A stretch of DNA of 64,000 bases from Hymenolepis diminuta. Its lineage: Eukaryota; Platyhelminthes; Cestoda; Cyclophyllidea; Hymenolepididae. The stretch lies in NCBI GenBank assembly GCA_900708905.1, contig CAADRB010000001.1, positions 5,058,649 to 5,122,648 on the forward strand. Direction: 5' to 3'. The notes below the pieces were generated by a model. That model searched no databases and was not told where the DNA came from. It saw nothing but the letters and a program-made list of their open reading frames with translations. Both the position numbers and the translations under genes were made by a program. Positions 1 to 13,945 of the stretch are shown piece by piece. Position 1 is the first letter of the stretch; the number at the start of each line of letters is the position of its first letter.

Positions 1-3000
1 CAATTTTAATGGCTGAAGGTAGGCGTAAGAAATTCGCCTTATTGTTCGCAACTGCACGCAAACTTAGAATTAAATATTCACTAGCAACAGCAGGAATAAA
101 ACTGCACTTCTGAGAAAGGAATGTAAAACTCATAATGGCATACTTTTTATAAATGAATGAATATGTCCATATTATTATGCATCACACACTTCTGTCTCTC
201 TCGCATTAAAAGCGTTTAGCAGTCGTAAAAATGCTTTCCATTTTTAGTCTTTTTGACTATTTTTTTGAACATTAGAATTGCCTCCACTTAAATTGGCACT
301 TGTGTAAATTTAGCTTCGGGTACGTGAAAAAATCGATAACAAGCAAGTGACCTGAGTTGAGCAAATGAAATTAACGCTTTCGCTAACGTGTTTTAACGCT
401 GCTGCCGTTAAATAGAAATAAACATCAGCACTGTTTAGCCATCAGAACGTCTAATAAATAATAAATAAGATTTTAAAACTGCAGTCTATTAAGTCTATAA
501 TAACTAATCAGATCTCCGTTTTGATGATCTAGAATGAGAACAATGACAGAACAATGGAATATAACTAGGCCATATGCACTACAGCAAAATATCTAACTTA
601 TGTTGTACCAATGTGAGGATTAATATCTCATTGTCATTTGCGGTTGTCCTTAAATATAGAAAGGGAGAGGGATAACTGTCGACAGATATAATTTCTTTAA
701 TGAATTGCAAAATACATTCATTTGTGCCACTTGTTTTAACTTGAAATGTTCAAATGACAAATTCGATGAATTTTAAATAGTTAATGATGACAAGTGATCA
801 ATAGATTTAAAATATATTTTAAATTCAATTTTAAGATCGTTATACGATTAAAATGTTGTCTATTTATTGGAACATCCAAAATAAAAAGGTTATAAATATG
901 GAATTAATGTAAATACTATGGAGTCATTAAATTTCTAGAGCCTTCTTTTATTTATTTAAAATGGTAAAAATAACGGTTTTTGGTAGCTCTCTGGCAAAGA
1001 TTATTTACACCTTTGTCTTAAAGTTGATGCACATTTATAAAAAGTGAAGAATTGGACGCATATATATCTAATGAGGTTCAGTTTCTATCTTTATTCGCAT
1101 TTATATGTGACTGACGCTGTGTCCTTTATTTGACCTCGGTGTTTGCGTAACTCTGTTGCCTAGTTAGCAGCAGTAAGCGGTATTTTCGTTATTTTTCTCA
1201 ATCTCCATGTCAACTTAAAAGAGTAGTGCTACTGACACACTAGTAAACAACATTGTGAAAAGTTAAAATTCGTGATCAGTAAACGGATGGCAGGGCTCGA
1301 ATTTCTAAACTGGGCGTGTTTCCTCTGTCTATGAAAATATTTTCATTCAAAAGGCTGGTGAATTTTTTATCCAAAACATACTGGCATTTAATGATTCAAT
1401 TAAAAATCTGATTTAAACAACTAAGCGAAATTTACTAAAGAGAGGGGGGTAAAGTTCAAAGATTTCTGCAAGGAAAATAAAATTTTCAGAATCTCAAATT
1501 GTGATTGATACCTTTTGCTCTTGAGACATTTGAGAAGTAATTTTTGATTTTGAATATAGTCATGAAGCACTGCAATTTTTACAAATAAACGTCAATCATT
1601 CGCTTAATATCCATCATTATGGACTTTACAAGCTGGTTTTAATGCACTTGAAGATAATAGAAAGTGTATACCTCAAACAGTATTACTTCAAAGGATTACT
1701 TGATGGCGCCACTTTTATCATCATGACTATAGGGATATGAATCAAATCAGAACAAGCATTAATAAGGAATTAATATTATCTTCATGGCTCTTGGCCTTGT
1801 CTCCTATAAGCCTGCTGTTACTTCATTTTATGATTAGTACAATTTGTATAAAATCACTCGATCCGGTTAATGCACTCTTTCTGCTGACCTGTCAGAATAC
1901 ACGCAAACTCCAACGCATTGCAATGGATTTTAAACCTATTCCGTCTTCAGTTAAACCCTTTAATTTTAGAAAAATTAGATTTATTGCTTTGATTATTATT
2001 TTGGTTAAAAAAGCTTGAATCGCGATATTGAAGTGCTACTAAAATAATAGGACGTTTCAATCTCTGTCCGGGACCCTTGATATTATTTTAGCTCACACGA
2101 TTTTCATCATATGATTGCGAGATAGACGCTGATTTTTCATGATGATACAGTTGTCAAATTTTAGACTACCCTGGAGATTAAGATTTATATGAACGGTGTT
2201 AATACTGCTTTGAAATATGTGCTCTGACACTGCGCGTGCCAAATTCCATTATAAATATCGCTGATTCTATTTAATTTATTCATTTGAACAAAAATTATTA
2301 AATCAAATGTACGAAATTGTGATGTTTGAGGTTTAAAGTTTTTAGTGTAATACTTACCAGTGGTGGAGAAAAACGAACTTAGAGGTTTATAGTCTTGTTC
2401 CTCCGTTGCTGAAAATTAATAAGAGCTCACCATAATAGCAAAGTCGGCGTCAGATATCAGCAAACGGCTCCGTAACTCCAAATATGGAAGTCACATTACT
2501 ACACGGAATTTCAACTAGGGTTCCCGCGATCGTAGACTTATTTCTCAAATTCAATGAATCTGAGATGCTTGAGATTAAGAGGGTACAAACTGATAGAAAT
2601 CTAAACTTCTCCAAGTCAACATCTATGACATTTTCATACTCTAACATTGGAAGCTAGGCTCCAACCGGATGTTCTCAAAATCTCAAAAAATGAAGAATTT
2701 AAAAATAAAGAGTGCTAAATCGTAATTGAAACTAGGCTTCTAAATTTGCTCTCATTCTGCTCTTAGTAAATTTGTATTGTATGCTATGCACTCCATTTCA
2801 AAACCGTATCTTAGGTATGACTCTTTGTTTAAATGTACTAAATAGGTTGAGTTGCAATCGAAGCCTCTTTTTTCTTAGGATATTCTTGGCTTGAAATATT
2901 TCGGAGCATTTTGTTTGGCTTGAAATTGGATTTTTTGTATTTTCGAAATCACTAGTTCAAATTCTGCTGAAAGAATGAGAAAGTAAACAAACGAATTAGT

Positions 3001-6000
3001 TAACTTCAGAAGATAGAATGCAGGTGTCTTTCCTGCCTTTAAAGTTAAAAAATTGCTACTTCAGAGATCCCTTAAACGCTGACAGATAGATCGGAATCTT
3101 ACACTCTGTATTTTATCCTAACATGTCTAATGGCTCACCCAAATTTTTTTATGTAGCTAGCTATCGCAATCATAGTATCAGATACCCGATTAGTCATTGC
3201 TCTTTTAGCTTGCTTATTAGGAGGAATAACTGATCCCAAATACTGAAATACCCACTTGACATTTAACGAAGAAAAATAACTTATTTGGATTATAACTAGA
3301 ACGTCGTTGAAAAAAGGTTAACAATCTGCAAGCTGATATCCCAGCCAGATGAGGGAAAAACATATATTCTTGTTGTTATAGCCAAAAAATTTTACAGTTC
3401 GATATGAACTATATATAGAATAGGTAATTCATGTTAATTCACACAAGCAATATGTTCCAATAATTTTAAAAATAATGGGAAGAAAATATAAAATAAAATT
3501 TTAATTTCCTCAAGAAACATATTTAATAATTTTACATAAATAAATTTTTTTCTTTAAAAAAAAGAAAATGGGAAATTAAAAATTGTGAAACTACCTATAA
3601 GTTCTATTTGTTTTACTTTACTCCGTACGTCGTTGTATTTACTGATTCCAATATGCTTAAGGTAGTTAAAACGTCATAGGTATCCATGGCGTAAGGATCA
3701 ACGTATCAAGTTAGAGGCCACAAAATCAACACTGATTAGTAGTTATCGGTAATCGAGTTGTGTGGATGAGAAAATACAGCTGATAATAGAATACAAGTTT
3801 CCCGTGAGAGTGGTTAAGTGTTGTTGACTCTTCCACTAAAGGATTTGTGCTGTCTCAATTGTTCAACTGGTTATTTTAACCTTACAAAATTTTTACTAAC
3901 ATTTCGCTTCATCGAAATGTGTTTAACATAATAGGCGAATTATTTTTGAGAGTGATTAATCCTGGATGCATTCAAACAAATACCAAATTTTTGAAACGAA
4001 TGCGATGAGCTTCTAAAGGAGATATTAGCCATTTTACCACTCATCTAAATTTTGTGCTTGGATTATGCTTTTTATGCTTCTTTTGAATTCTTGGCAGCTT
4101 TTCGAAATACGAGGTGAATTTATCGTGGGCGACCCTTATAAAGTAGCATCACAATTCAGTGTTAGAATACGATCAAATCTTAAGATGAAAAAGTAAAAAA
4201 TCACGAAAGCTAATTATTAGAATTCAATATAATAGAACTTTAAGGCAATACATCATTTTGCCCAATTGATTTTCTTCATATGATCTATTAGCAAACTGAA
4301 CCATTATTATAACAATAAATATATAAAAAAATAATCACTTATAAATAATCTCACCGAAGTATCAGTTGTTTTAATCAATAGAATTGAATTTTATTTAGAA
4401 ATCGAATAATTAAACATTTATTCACTAAAAAAGTTAATTAAAAATGCATTCTATTTGATGAAAATTTTTCACTATTTTTTAAAGGAACATTTACTAAAAC
4501 CTAACTGAGTTTATCTGTTTCTGCAAAAAATTTCGGTTTCGATGGAAATCTTACTTTTCCCTCCTTAGATTTTCTTATAACTATCCACAATTTCAGGTCA
4601 TTCAGGTCTTTTCAAGTATTTGAAGCAGATGGTTTTCACGATAATGTTACAATAAAAGACGTTCCGTGAAGAGTTTGATCCTGGCTAAAAATTAAATGGA
4701 TTCCAACATAATGAGAACATAGACGAATGCCAATTTTCTCTATCATTTATATTCAAACCCAAAGGAGCACGAATGGAAAAATTAATAACCAGTGCTTTTG
4801 CAACTGTGCATCATTTAAGATGTTTAATTAAAGTTCTAAACAGTGATAGAAATAAATATTAATTATATTATTGTAAATAATTTAAATTATGAATATTAAT
4901 TATTGCAAATCGTTGTTAAATCGTCTTAGAAAATTTGTTATTAAATGCCCCGAAAATTGCTCTTTGAAAAAAGAAGGTTAATTTTATAAAATAAGAATTA
5001 AAATCAAAATTACCTTAATTTATATAAATATTAAATAATATTTTCATCAATTTAGACGCTTATTTATTAAAACGTTATGATTTTGTGCACTTTAATGTAT
5101 TCATGTGAAGATCGAGATAGTCACATTAAAATTAAATTACTGAACTGGTATTATTATTTTACCATTTATCATGTTTTATCAGAATTCCTTACCCCTCTTA
5201 TTGATTTTATTTCTACGCAACCTGGAGTTAGAATAAAATGGTTATTTTTTGATTTTACTATGAACTGGATAAATGAATTATAAACCAAATTAACCACTGG
5301 AATATGCGTAAATACGTGCGAATTCAGAAGAGCTTTTGCTCACTTGAAAAAATCCGTATTAATTAAACAACTGGTACAAATACACTAGGTAATGCATATC
5401 GATGTATAAAGAATTCCTGGTGCAAAAAATCACATTTAGCTTGCCGCATTTAGGATATCTTTTAAGATATTCGGGGAAGATAAACGTACGCAGTCCGAGC
5501 GAGCCAATGACAGTATGACCGCGTTTTGTGGGAACTGTAAAAAAACAAATCTAATTAGCTTGAATTATGGCAAATTGAAAATGATTAATTGATAGAATTC
5601 AGTTAAAAAAGTGGGGGAGAAAAAGGCAATGTGCTTGGTAGCCTCCTGTCCGACACAAGTTTTTGCCGCATAAATGAAAAGTGTTACTACGATCATTTAT
5701 CATTATAGCCCAACTTCTTTCTGCTTTTCTTCAGCTCAAGTCTTGGAAACACAGAAGTATTAAAATACCCACAGGGATTTATTTTCTTATTCTCTTACTT
5801 TTAAAAACCCGTTGCATTATTCAGATTAAAGTGTCATCTCATTGCATTTTCATTTAGTTTGAATTAAATGTACAAGGTCCTTGGCATTTAAATCCCCATT
5901 TTAAATAGAAAAAAATCACTTAATAATCACTTTTTTACAAAATGGAGAGTAATAAGAAAGCTTTTAACATTAAGATTTATTTAAAATTTGATTTGCAATA

Positions 6001-9000
6001 ATCATTGAAATGTGTATCGAAACTTGGCACGTTTTTTCACAATTGAGTGCATATAGAACTTTGCAATCAATCACTCTGTATCGATTTCGTCTATCATTAA
6101 TAAATCAACTAAATAAAAATATCGAAATTTTATCTATTCCGATCTTTATAGCGCAATAAAAAAATAGAATCGTGCTTACGGTAGTATTTTAGAAAATCAA
6201 TAGAAAAGTTGGTAAAAAAGTGTTCATATGTCCCATCAAACAAAATAACCTGGAGATTCATGGGGTGATCAAAGAAACAGTAACTGGAAATTGATGATCA
6301 AATAATAAAAATTATAGTTTTGAAGCGATACAAAGGAATTAAAGTGGCATGGCCAACCATTCAATTAAATGGATTGGTTTACAAACTCTGACTACCATCG
6401 ATATGAAATCATCCAAGAAATCGAAGTATGAAATTGACTTTTGGAGAATCCTTATATTACAATAAGATATGTATCTTTAATGAGAAAGGAGAAAGTCTAA
6501 TCCTTCCATAATTTAAATAAAATCTTAACAACTTGACCACATTGTTTATTCCTATTCGAGCCTCCCCCTTCTCATTTCATTCCTTTCGGAACTATTTTGA
6601 TGCCATTTCACGACGATTATCTCTTTCTTATTCCTTATAAGAATATTTGAATTTAGAACAGACTTTTATTTGCCGGGGAATGTAAATTTTTTCCTTTCTT
6701 TCTCTTTTCCCTCATGACCGATTTCAGCGAAATCCTCAGAATATTTAACAATATGTAACAATTATTTACAAAGGTTTCAGTTAATACATCTAATTCCTAT
6801 TTGCTACCATTTCAGCCTATACTTCTTCCACAATACAGGAGTTAACCTTTAGCCAATTTAGCGAGTTATCCAAGCAGAGTTACATTTGCTTGACACTTGT
6901 CACTTTTAGAAAAATGGTTACTATCTCACTAGATGACCACACAGTTGTTTCCAATAATTCTGTTGAAGCTTAGTCTTAAAGACAACATTTTAAAAACAAA
7001 CAGTTGAAGACAACTTAGGTGCATCTTAAGCTTACTAAACAGATCTTTGACAAAAATAGAGACTGCAAAAATTTTCGTAGACACTCTGGTATTAACAGTC
7101 AAAAAAGAGACAACATAAGCGTGATTCATCCTTAACAGTCTGAATTTATCCATGTAGACATGCTGTCTATTTCTTTCCGCCCAGAAATGATAATTTATGA
7201 ATTGCATTCAATATAAGTTAACTGTCATATGACTAAATATTTATTTAAAATTTAGAAAAATTTAAAATCTGAACTGTTCCTTAAATTTATTAAATGCATG
7301 TTTAAAACGACGTAATTGTGTTCTAAATATGCCTTTTAGGTCCGGATTCAATCGATCGGACTGTCTGCAGTTTAAATTTAAATTGCCCAATGCAAAAAAA
7401 TCGATAATTTAGAAAATACAGCTGCTAATTGTAAAAATACGTCCATTTTTTAATAAACACTTAGATAACGTAAATGCAAAACAAATGACAATTAAATAAA
7501 ATTAAAACTACCAGTTTTCCTTCATCTAACTTAATGGAGAGTTTTTATTGAAATTATAAGGTTACAAAAAGATGCTAATGGATAGATAAATTATAGGTGT
7601 AAAATTAGTGATCAGACTGTAATTAATTTGTAAGGTCTTTCAAGTTACAAATTTTTAACAAAGAAAAATGGAATTTGATAATTACATTCTTTAATTATCT
7701 ACAGGAAGCTCAGGAAAAAGGACCGAGAGCGCGATTAATCACTGTAAAAAGCTATAAGAGAACAATTAAAGGATAAAAATAACAGAGTTAGCTATTTTAA
7801 TTATATGGAGAGGGGATGTATAAATTTCACTCAGAGAGGTGAACAATTTCTATTTACATTTGCAAGTGAAAAAGATGTATCAATTTAAAGAATCCTGATC
7901 ATAGCAAATGTAAGTTATTTAGTAGCATGAAAGATTGAAGGATTCATTGGCATTTCAAAAACATTAGCCTTAATTTAAACAATTTAAAGAATAGAAGTCC
8001 CTGAAGAAATCTGGCCAAAATACTATAAAAATTGTAATTTAAAATATTTACATTTATTCTTTCAGCAGTATTTTTTTAACGGTAAAATCAAAATCCGCAC
8101 CAAACAAACAAGTTAAACTTCCGTTTGACATTCAGAAATATACATCAAGAGATTTTAAATAACGCTCTTTGTTCAAAGTGAACTCGAGTGAGGTCTTTTA
8201 AAGTAAGTAACCTTTAACAGTCATAAATACCTGCTTTCGGCCACATGAAGATATAAATAGGTCGAGGTGGCATGATCGACCACTGAAATAACAAGCTCAA
8301 ATATTGCGGACATAAATTCGCCCATAAATATGGAATGAAATCAATAAAGTTGATTTGTATCTCCTATGAGAACGTGAACAGCACAAAACTTCTAAAATTC
8401 TAAGAAGCTAATGCTCTCGAGCTCTCAACCTTCTTACGTGCATATCTTAGACCTCTTTCACCTTTTACCTTAATGTAATGCTGATCTCCGTATTTAGATA
8501 CTCTTTCAAGACAAAAATCTTAAAGATTTTTGCATTTTATTGGGCAATAATCTTACTTCTTCATTCAAAACTTCAGGGCAATTTGAGTTCAAAGAACGAA
8601 TTATTTAGAGTAGACGTACCAATGAATGCCATTTATCGGTGCTTTCAAGTCCTTTGAATCCCTTCGAGTAATACTAATAGTATCAACTCACAACCACAAG
8701 TTATAAAGGCCTCATAAAATTGCCCGTATGCAGAGCAAATGTGTGACTCTGTCTTGGTAAACCAAGCCAATATGAAACGTGAAATTAAAGATGTCAATTA
8801 TTACTCATGGCAAGGAAAAATAAACACAATTTTAATGGCTAAAATCTTTCAAGCATGAGGAAAAGAGTATTAGTAAACAAAGGGGATGAAATGAAACTTC
8901 ATCAGAATCTTAAAATTATTTGGCTATCCATTTTTACTTGAACTCAGTTGATAGAGTCCGTTTACATGTTCAAAATTTAGATCTAATCTTCAAAATTTAT

Positions 9001-10960
9001 ATTCATATTTAATGCCATTAGAGTTCAGTACTGACTGCCGTTGGATAAATTTGGGAGGTTGGCCATACTGTCTCAATAGATCTGTCTCTTCCATATTTTT
9101 AAAATATTTTTAATCGGAGATATTACAAGTTGTAGTTGATATTACTCTGATATTATTTTTGGAAATAAAAGGGTTTTATCGAACGGCAAAACTGTTCAGA
9201 TCATACTTGGATGTCCTTAATGTATACAAACTTCGCACTTCTTTCATTCAGATGGACGTACTTAATTTTGTAATTAAGTGACTTTTATATATAAAAATAT
9301 ATCGACAAAATTTAAGTAAATTTTGCATTTTCTAGCCAAAAAACACTGAGTAATAAATTCTCTAAATTATTAATACGTTTTAATTTCTAATATATTCGAT
9401 TTATATTTTATTGATAAAATGAAATCAAAAGTTGTAAAAAAATCAATAAAATGAAATCAAAAATTTCTTTTAATTCTTTCATTCAAGCCTAAATTAAATA
9501 GGAGTATATTAAAGAAAATCCGATGATCAGATTAACTCAAGGGACTGGCAGAAATCGATTTTCCCACCTTGAATACTCAAAGATGCCATCACCTAATCCA
9601 AGACGAGTGTTGGTAAATGCTTTGCTAAATTAGCTTGGCAATTATTATTATTCAAACTAATAACAAGTCATCGTTTAACCCTTATTATATTCAGATAAAT
9701 GTAATTGGGGCGGCGTCAAGACTTCCGGTATTCTTCCGAAAGCAAGCCCACACAGGCGGTTAATCCGAAGAGTTTCCTTTTCCGCCCTTTTCAGACCGCG
9801 ATCAATTTTTTGTCAAAAAATACTTCGTCTAGAATTTTAAATTACCTAACTTCGAAGCTGTTTAAAATAAATTTCCTAACGTTGTCTAGGCTCTACGTCT
9901 AACCTACTTCCGTTAGGAAAAAATTTACCAACCACACTCAATAAAGATTGCGTTTGTATTATTATTAGCTCGAATAAAGTTAACCTCTATATTCTATTAT
10001 TATACGGGATGCAAAAAATTCATTTTTGTAAAGTAATCTTAAAAGGGCAAAGAAAGGATGGCCGAGTAGAAGTTCCGAGTAATGCCTGTGAATTACGATG
10101 TTCGTTAAGCTGTTTTATATTGTTTTAAAGTTTTCTCTAGTTCCTCCGTGAGTTAATGCAAACACGTTGTTCATAATTTATTTGTCATTTTGTTGATTTG
10201 CGTGATTGATTGTGCCTTATCGAAGCAATTTTTCTTTTCTTATAGCCAAAAACATCTAGTTGATACTGGCAAAAATAATTTAATTTCACAGAACTAAATA
10301 TAAAAAGATCTTCTGTTGATGAAAATTTGAGTAGATTCTTTAATTAATTTTATTATCCAATACATCGCAGGACCTGCCATTCATCACGTTAAGGATAGTC
10401 GGTCGACTAGATAGTTGCTCTCTCCTTTTGTATCACCTCACTGTATCCTTTAATCGGAGCTTAATATATGACCTACTATTTTCCATATTCTCACAATCTT
10501 TAGTTGTGGTGGCCTCATTTGTGGTCATGAAGCATCATATTTGTAACAGGCTTAAAAATATGGGATTTTATATTGAATTATCCGTATTTTATAAGCCGCC
10601 TTAGTCTTGTTCAGTGGACCACAATAGGTACATAAACCCACTAAGGTGATTATTAATGGTCAATATGAGAAAACAGCTGATTTAATTACAAAGTATTTGA
10701 ATAAGACCTCGAGAGGTTAATAAAAATTCAAATAACATAAATTTCTAGTTTCTGGGTGGTACATATATTTCTGGAAAAATATTGTCATCAGCAGTTACTT
10801 TTTTATAGAGTTACATTGATTTGAAAATATTATAACTGCATACAAAGACGTCAATAAACAGGTATCAACCGGAAGTATAAAAGGAATCTCAAACCCTAAC
10901 AATTACTCTTAAGTGACTCATCGGATAGGAGTAGTACCACAGAAAGGCTACAAGCAAGTG
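1..10960. other. AT-rich non-coding stretch, no gene seen
   Basis: Only short, AT-driven reading frames without recognisable protein character. There is one small direct repeat (ataaaatgaaatcaaaa twice, near 9414 and 9448). No RNA gene, long repeat or regulatory signal I can support. Confidence 0.6.
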
Positions 10961-10967
10961 TATATTC

Positions 10968-11090
10968 CTTCGGACTGTCCTCAAATGATCTGACCTAATT
11001 TGCCTCTTCAGTGTGAGATTTTATAATGTGTGACAGATCATTTCCCCTCAATATTTAATCTGAATCTTTTCCTAAAAGACAGTCCGGAAG
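10968..11090. repeat. Nested imperfect inverted repeat
   Basis: The left arm has CTTCGGACTGTCC (10968-10980) and AAATGATCTGAC (10983-10994). The right arm has GACAGATCATTT (11032-11043) and GACAGTCCGGAAG (11078-11090). Both pairs are complementary and nested; the gap between the pairs is 2 nt on the left and 34 nt on the right. It may be a MITE remnant or a transcribed hairpin. Confidence 0.5.
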
Positions 11091-12260
11091 TGACTATGTC
11101 GACCATTATCTAAATCCGTGGCTCCATTATATCAAAAAAGCCATCAGAATATAAAATCTTCCTCTACCGCTCCTTCAATGATCGGATCTATTTATACCAT
11201 GTATATCGCCAATGGTAGCCCAGATCATTTTTATCTCAAGCCACAATTTAGACATTAGTTAAATTGACGCCCTCCTTCTCGGGCTTATTCTTTCTATAAT
11301 TTGGTAAAATTAAATGCCAAGACCATAATAATTAACTGCTCAGACTGAACAAAGAAATTATTTCATGAAGATAAATAAATTGTCTAATTAGTCCTTTGAC
11401 AATGGAATATTCATTACCAAAATGCCGCTTATCTTACCCCACAATCCGAGCCTCAGGACGGTCAAATAAAGTCGTAGTATCTTGGCAGATGTTTTATGTT
11501 AGGATAGCTCTCTCTCTCTAATGAGACCTACATCACTGCGCATTAGTCCCCCAATATTTTTGCCTTGAAAATCATTTTCGAAGTAGACTTTGGATGGGAA
11601 GATATTAAGTTTACATACTAGAATTTGCCAAAGGGAGAGTATGCGAAATAAAATTTTCATTTTTAAGTCACCGATTGCTCTGGAACTCAAGTTCTGCTTT
11701 TATAATCAGGCTGTTAATACCTCCAGGAAAACCGATAAATACAAATCGGTCAAAGATATCAATTATCATGTACGAATGTCCACATTCCATTTTAAATTTG
11801 TCACTGCTTATTTTACAAAACAGTTATAATTTTTTAATTTGAAGAAAGCGTCCTAAATGTTGTTTTACTTCAGCTAACAGTTGGGCGTAAAGTGCAAGGT
11901 AGTGTTGAAGAATTATTAATTTTGTCTGCTTTTTGAGCTCAAGTATTTATAAAATTTGGAATTGTAAACACAACAATTATTTCAAATGAATCAATGGTCA
12001 TAAAAGCATTTTGTCTTAAAAAACGCTTTCAGAAGAAAATCGTCAAGTTTCATAAAAGTCGAAATTACGGAACAGAAATAGCTGGAGTAAGTTGAAAGAG
12101 CCGAGAGACAAACTAAGTAGAGTTTTATTGAAAATGGAGGGAGAGTCATTGAGAGACAAATATGAGACTCAGCTGAATACTGAGCTTAAATTATTGAAGG
12201 AATATAAAGATGTATAAGGCTTCAAGTTGTCCAATTATGTTGTCCAACTGAACATTCAGG
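11091..12260. other. Non-coding stretch, no feature seen
   Basis: Short overlapping reading frames on both strands around 11500-11830 have no recognisable motif. Nothing else found. Confidence 0.5.
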
Positions 12261-12264
12261 ACCG

Positions 12265-12360
12265 GCCTAGTTCAGCGAATGACACAGACGGGTGATTCAG
12301 ATGCAACGGTTTGTCAAGCCCGATGTTTTTAATTGGTGCCTATGTAAAATTGTCAATCCC
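12265..12360 (+). mobile_element. Possible degraded SINE-like fragment
   Basis: GACGGGTGATTCAGATGCAA resembles the core of the SINE-like family (GACGGTGATGTAGATGGCCAA at 37.5 kb). The head is not recognisable. Confidence 0.25.
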
Positions 12361-13760
12361 ATGAGTCATGCTGAGTCAACTGTTGACACAATCGAGTATC
12401 TTAAAAGTTGAAGAGGTTGTTGGAAAATACATCATAAATATTTCGTTATAAATATATAAGAATATAATTTTATTAGCGTTTAATTAAAATATGTTTCAGT
12501 TATATGTAAGCAGTAATTTCCGGTAGTATTGTTAATAGAGGGAATTATTCTCCTGTATTTAGTCCAAAGAATCTATTAGATTTTAAAAGGTCAAATAATG
12601 TAAAGAAATTGAGATTTATTTTAAGTTCGCGCATACTTCCCATTAATGAAACATTAGAACTCCTAAACTTTAATTAATGCTGAGGCCAAAATAACTATCA
12701 GCACTTCTGCACTTATATACTTAAGCCTTCGAGTATTTTTGACGTGATAAGGAGCCTTATCAGTGAAATATCACCCTATCAGTTATGGCCAATCAGTTTA
12801 AGTAATCATTTTATTTCATTTCTCAACACTTTTAATCCAAAAAAATCTATCCAATATGGGAAACTATTGAATCACTTAAATAATTTTTTAACCTTTTTAT
12901 CACGATTGCCTTAAAGAATTCAGATCTTCATTTATAAAGGTAAATATTAAATAAATTATTTGATTTTCCAGTACCTTACGTTAAGTTTCATTTAAATTAT
13001 AAGCAATTAAAAGTGCAGAAAATAAAATAAGTTATTCATCACTGAGGCGACCTTTGGGCGAGTGATAAAATTCTTTCATTTGAAGAGCTATTTCGGATTT
13101 CATCCTCATCTATGGCAGCACGAAACAGGCAGTTTAGAGAAAAACAACACAATAAAACACAAGAGATAAGTCTTATGTCTCCTATTTATAAATAGCCAAG
13201 GAATGCAAATAAAATTAGGTTTTAGTCATACATTATAAACTCATGTAGTTTTTGATGGTAGGAGTACCAGCTAAGTTACCTGAATCATCTTCGAGGCTAC
13301 ATCTTCTATTGTCTAACAGTCCTCACTATGGCAGCAGGATAAAGAGGGAAAATCAAACAATGGTGAGTAGAGTTATTGGAGGAGGATCAGGAATCAAGAG
13401 ATGAAGAGAGAGAGGGTGCACTTCTATATAGCAGAGATGCGCGTACCGGATTTTCTGCGTGAACACTTTAAAGTAAAACAAAGTTAATCAGGGAAAGGGG
13501 AACACAGATGAGTAAGATGCATAGTTAGAGCCTTGACAACGCTCTGATACAATTTCGGATGGTGTACCGAAAACTGATCGGCTAAAAATTTGAGTTGAAT
13601 TTTGGTTACATTGCTGTTTTCCAATGCACTTTGAAAATGTGCAACTAAATCGATAAACGGGATACGATAGTGTTCGTTACAATCCTAGATAACTGAGTGC
13701 AAAGGGATAGAATTTTAATCGGCAAAACCTTTAATTGAGCCGAGTATAAAGACCTCCTAC
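12361..13760. other. Non-coding stretch, no feature seen
   Basis: AT-rich; a purine-rich patch (GAGAGAGAGGG) lies near 13410. No coding or RNA signal recognised. Confidence 0.5.
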
Positions 13761-13764
13761 ATAG

Positions 13765-13945
13765 TCATTCAAGCCCATAAAAGTAAGCATTGACAACACT
13801 CGACTCGGGAAGTAAAGAGCAATCCAGGAACTTTCCCCGTCTTGGTGATCAGATTCAATCGATGTTGTTAGCCATTCACGTCACCGGATGATGATCGGTC
13901 TTGTGACCACAGATATGACAAACGTCCCCATTGATCACTGAGCAA
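13765..13945 (-). mobile_element. tRNA-derived SINE-like element
   Basis: On the minus strand: GACGTTTGTCATATCTG, GTCACAAGACCGATCATCAT, then the core CGGTGACGTGAATGGCTAAC. The 3' tail aligns with the copy at 55.25 kb, since both carry AAGCCCATAAA and CAACACTYGACT on the plus strand. The two copies are clearly diverged. Confidence 0.5.
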
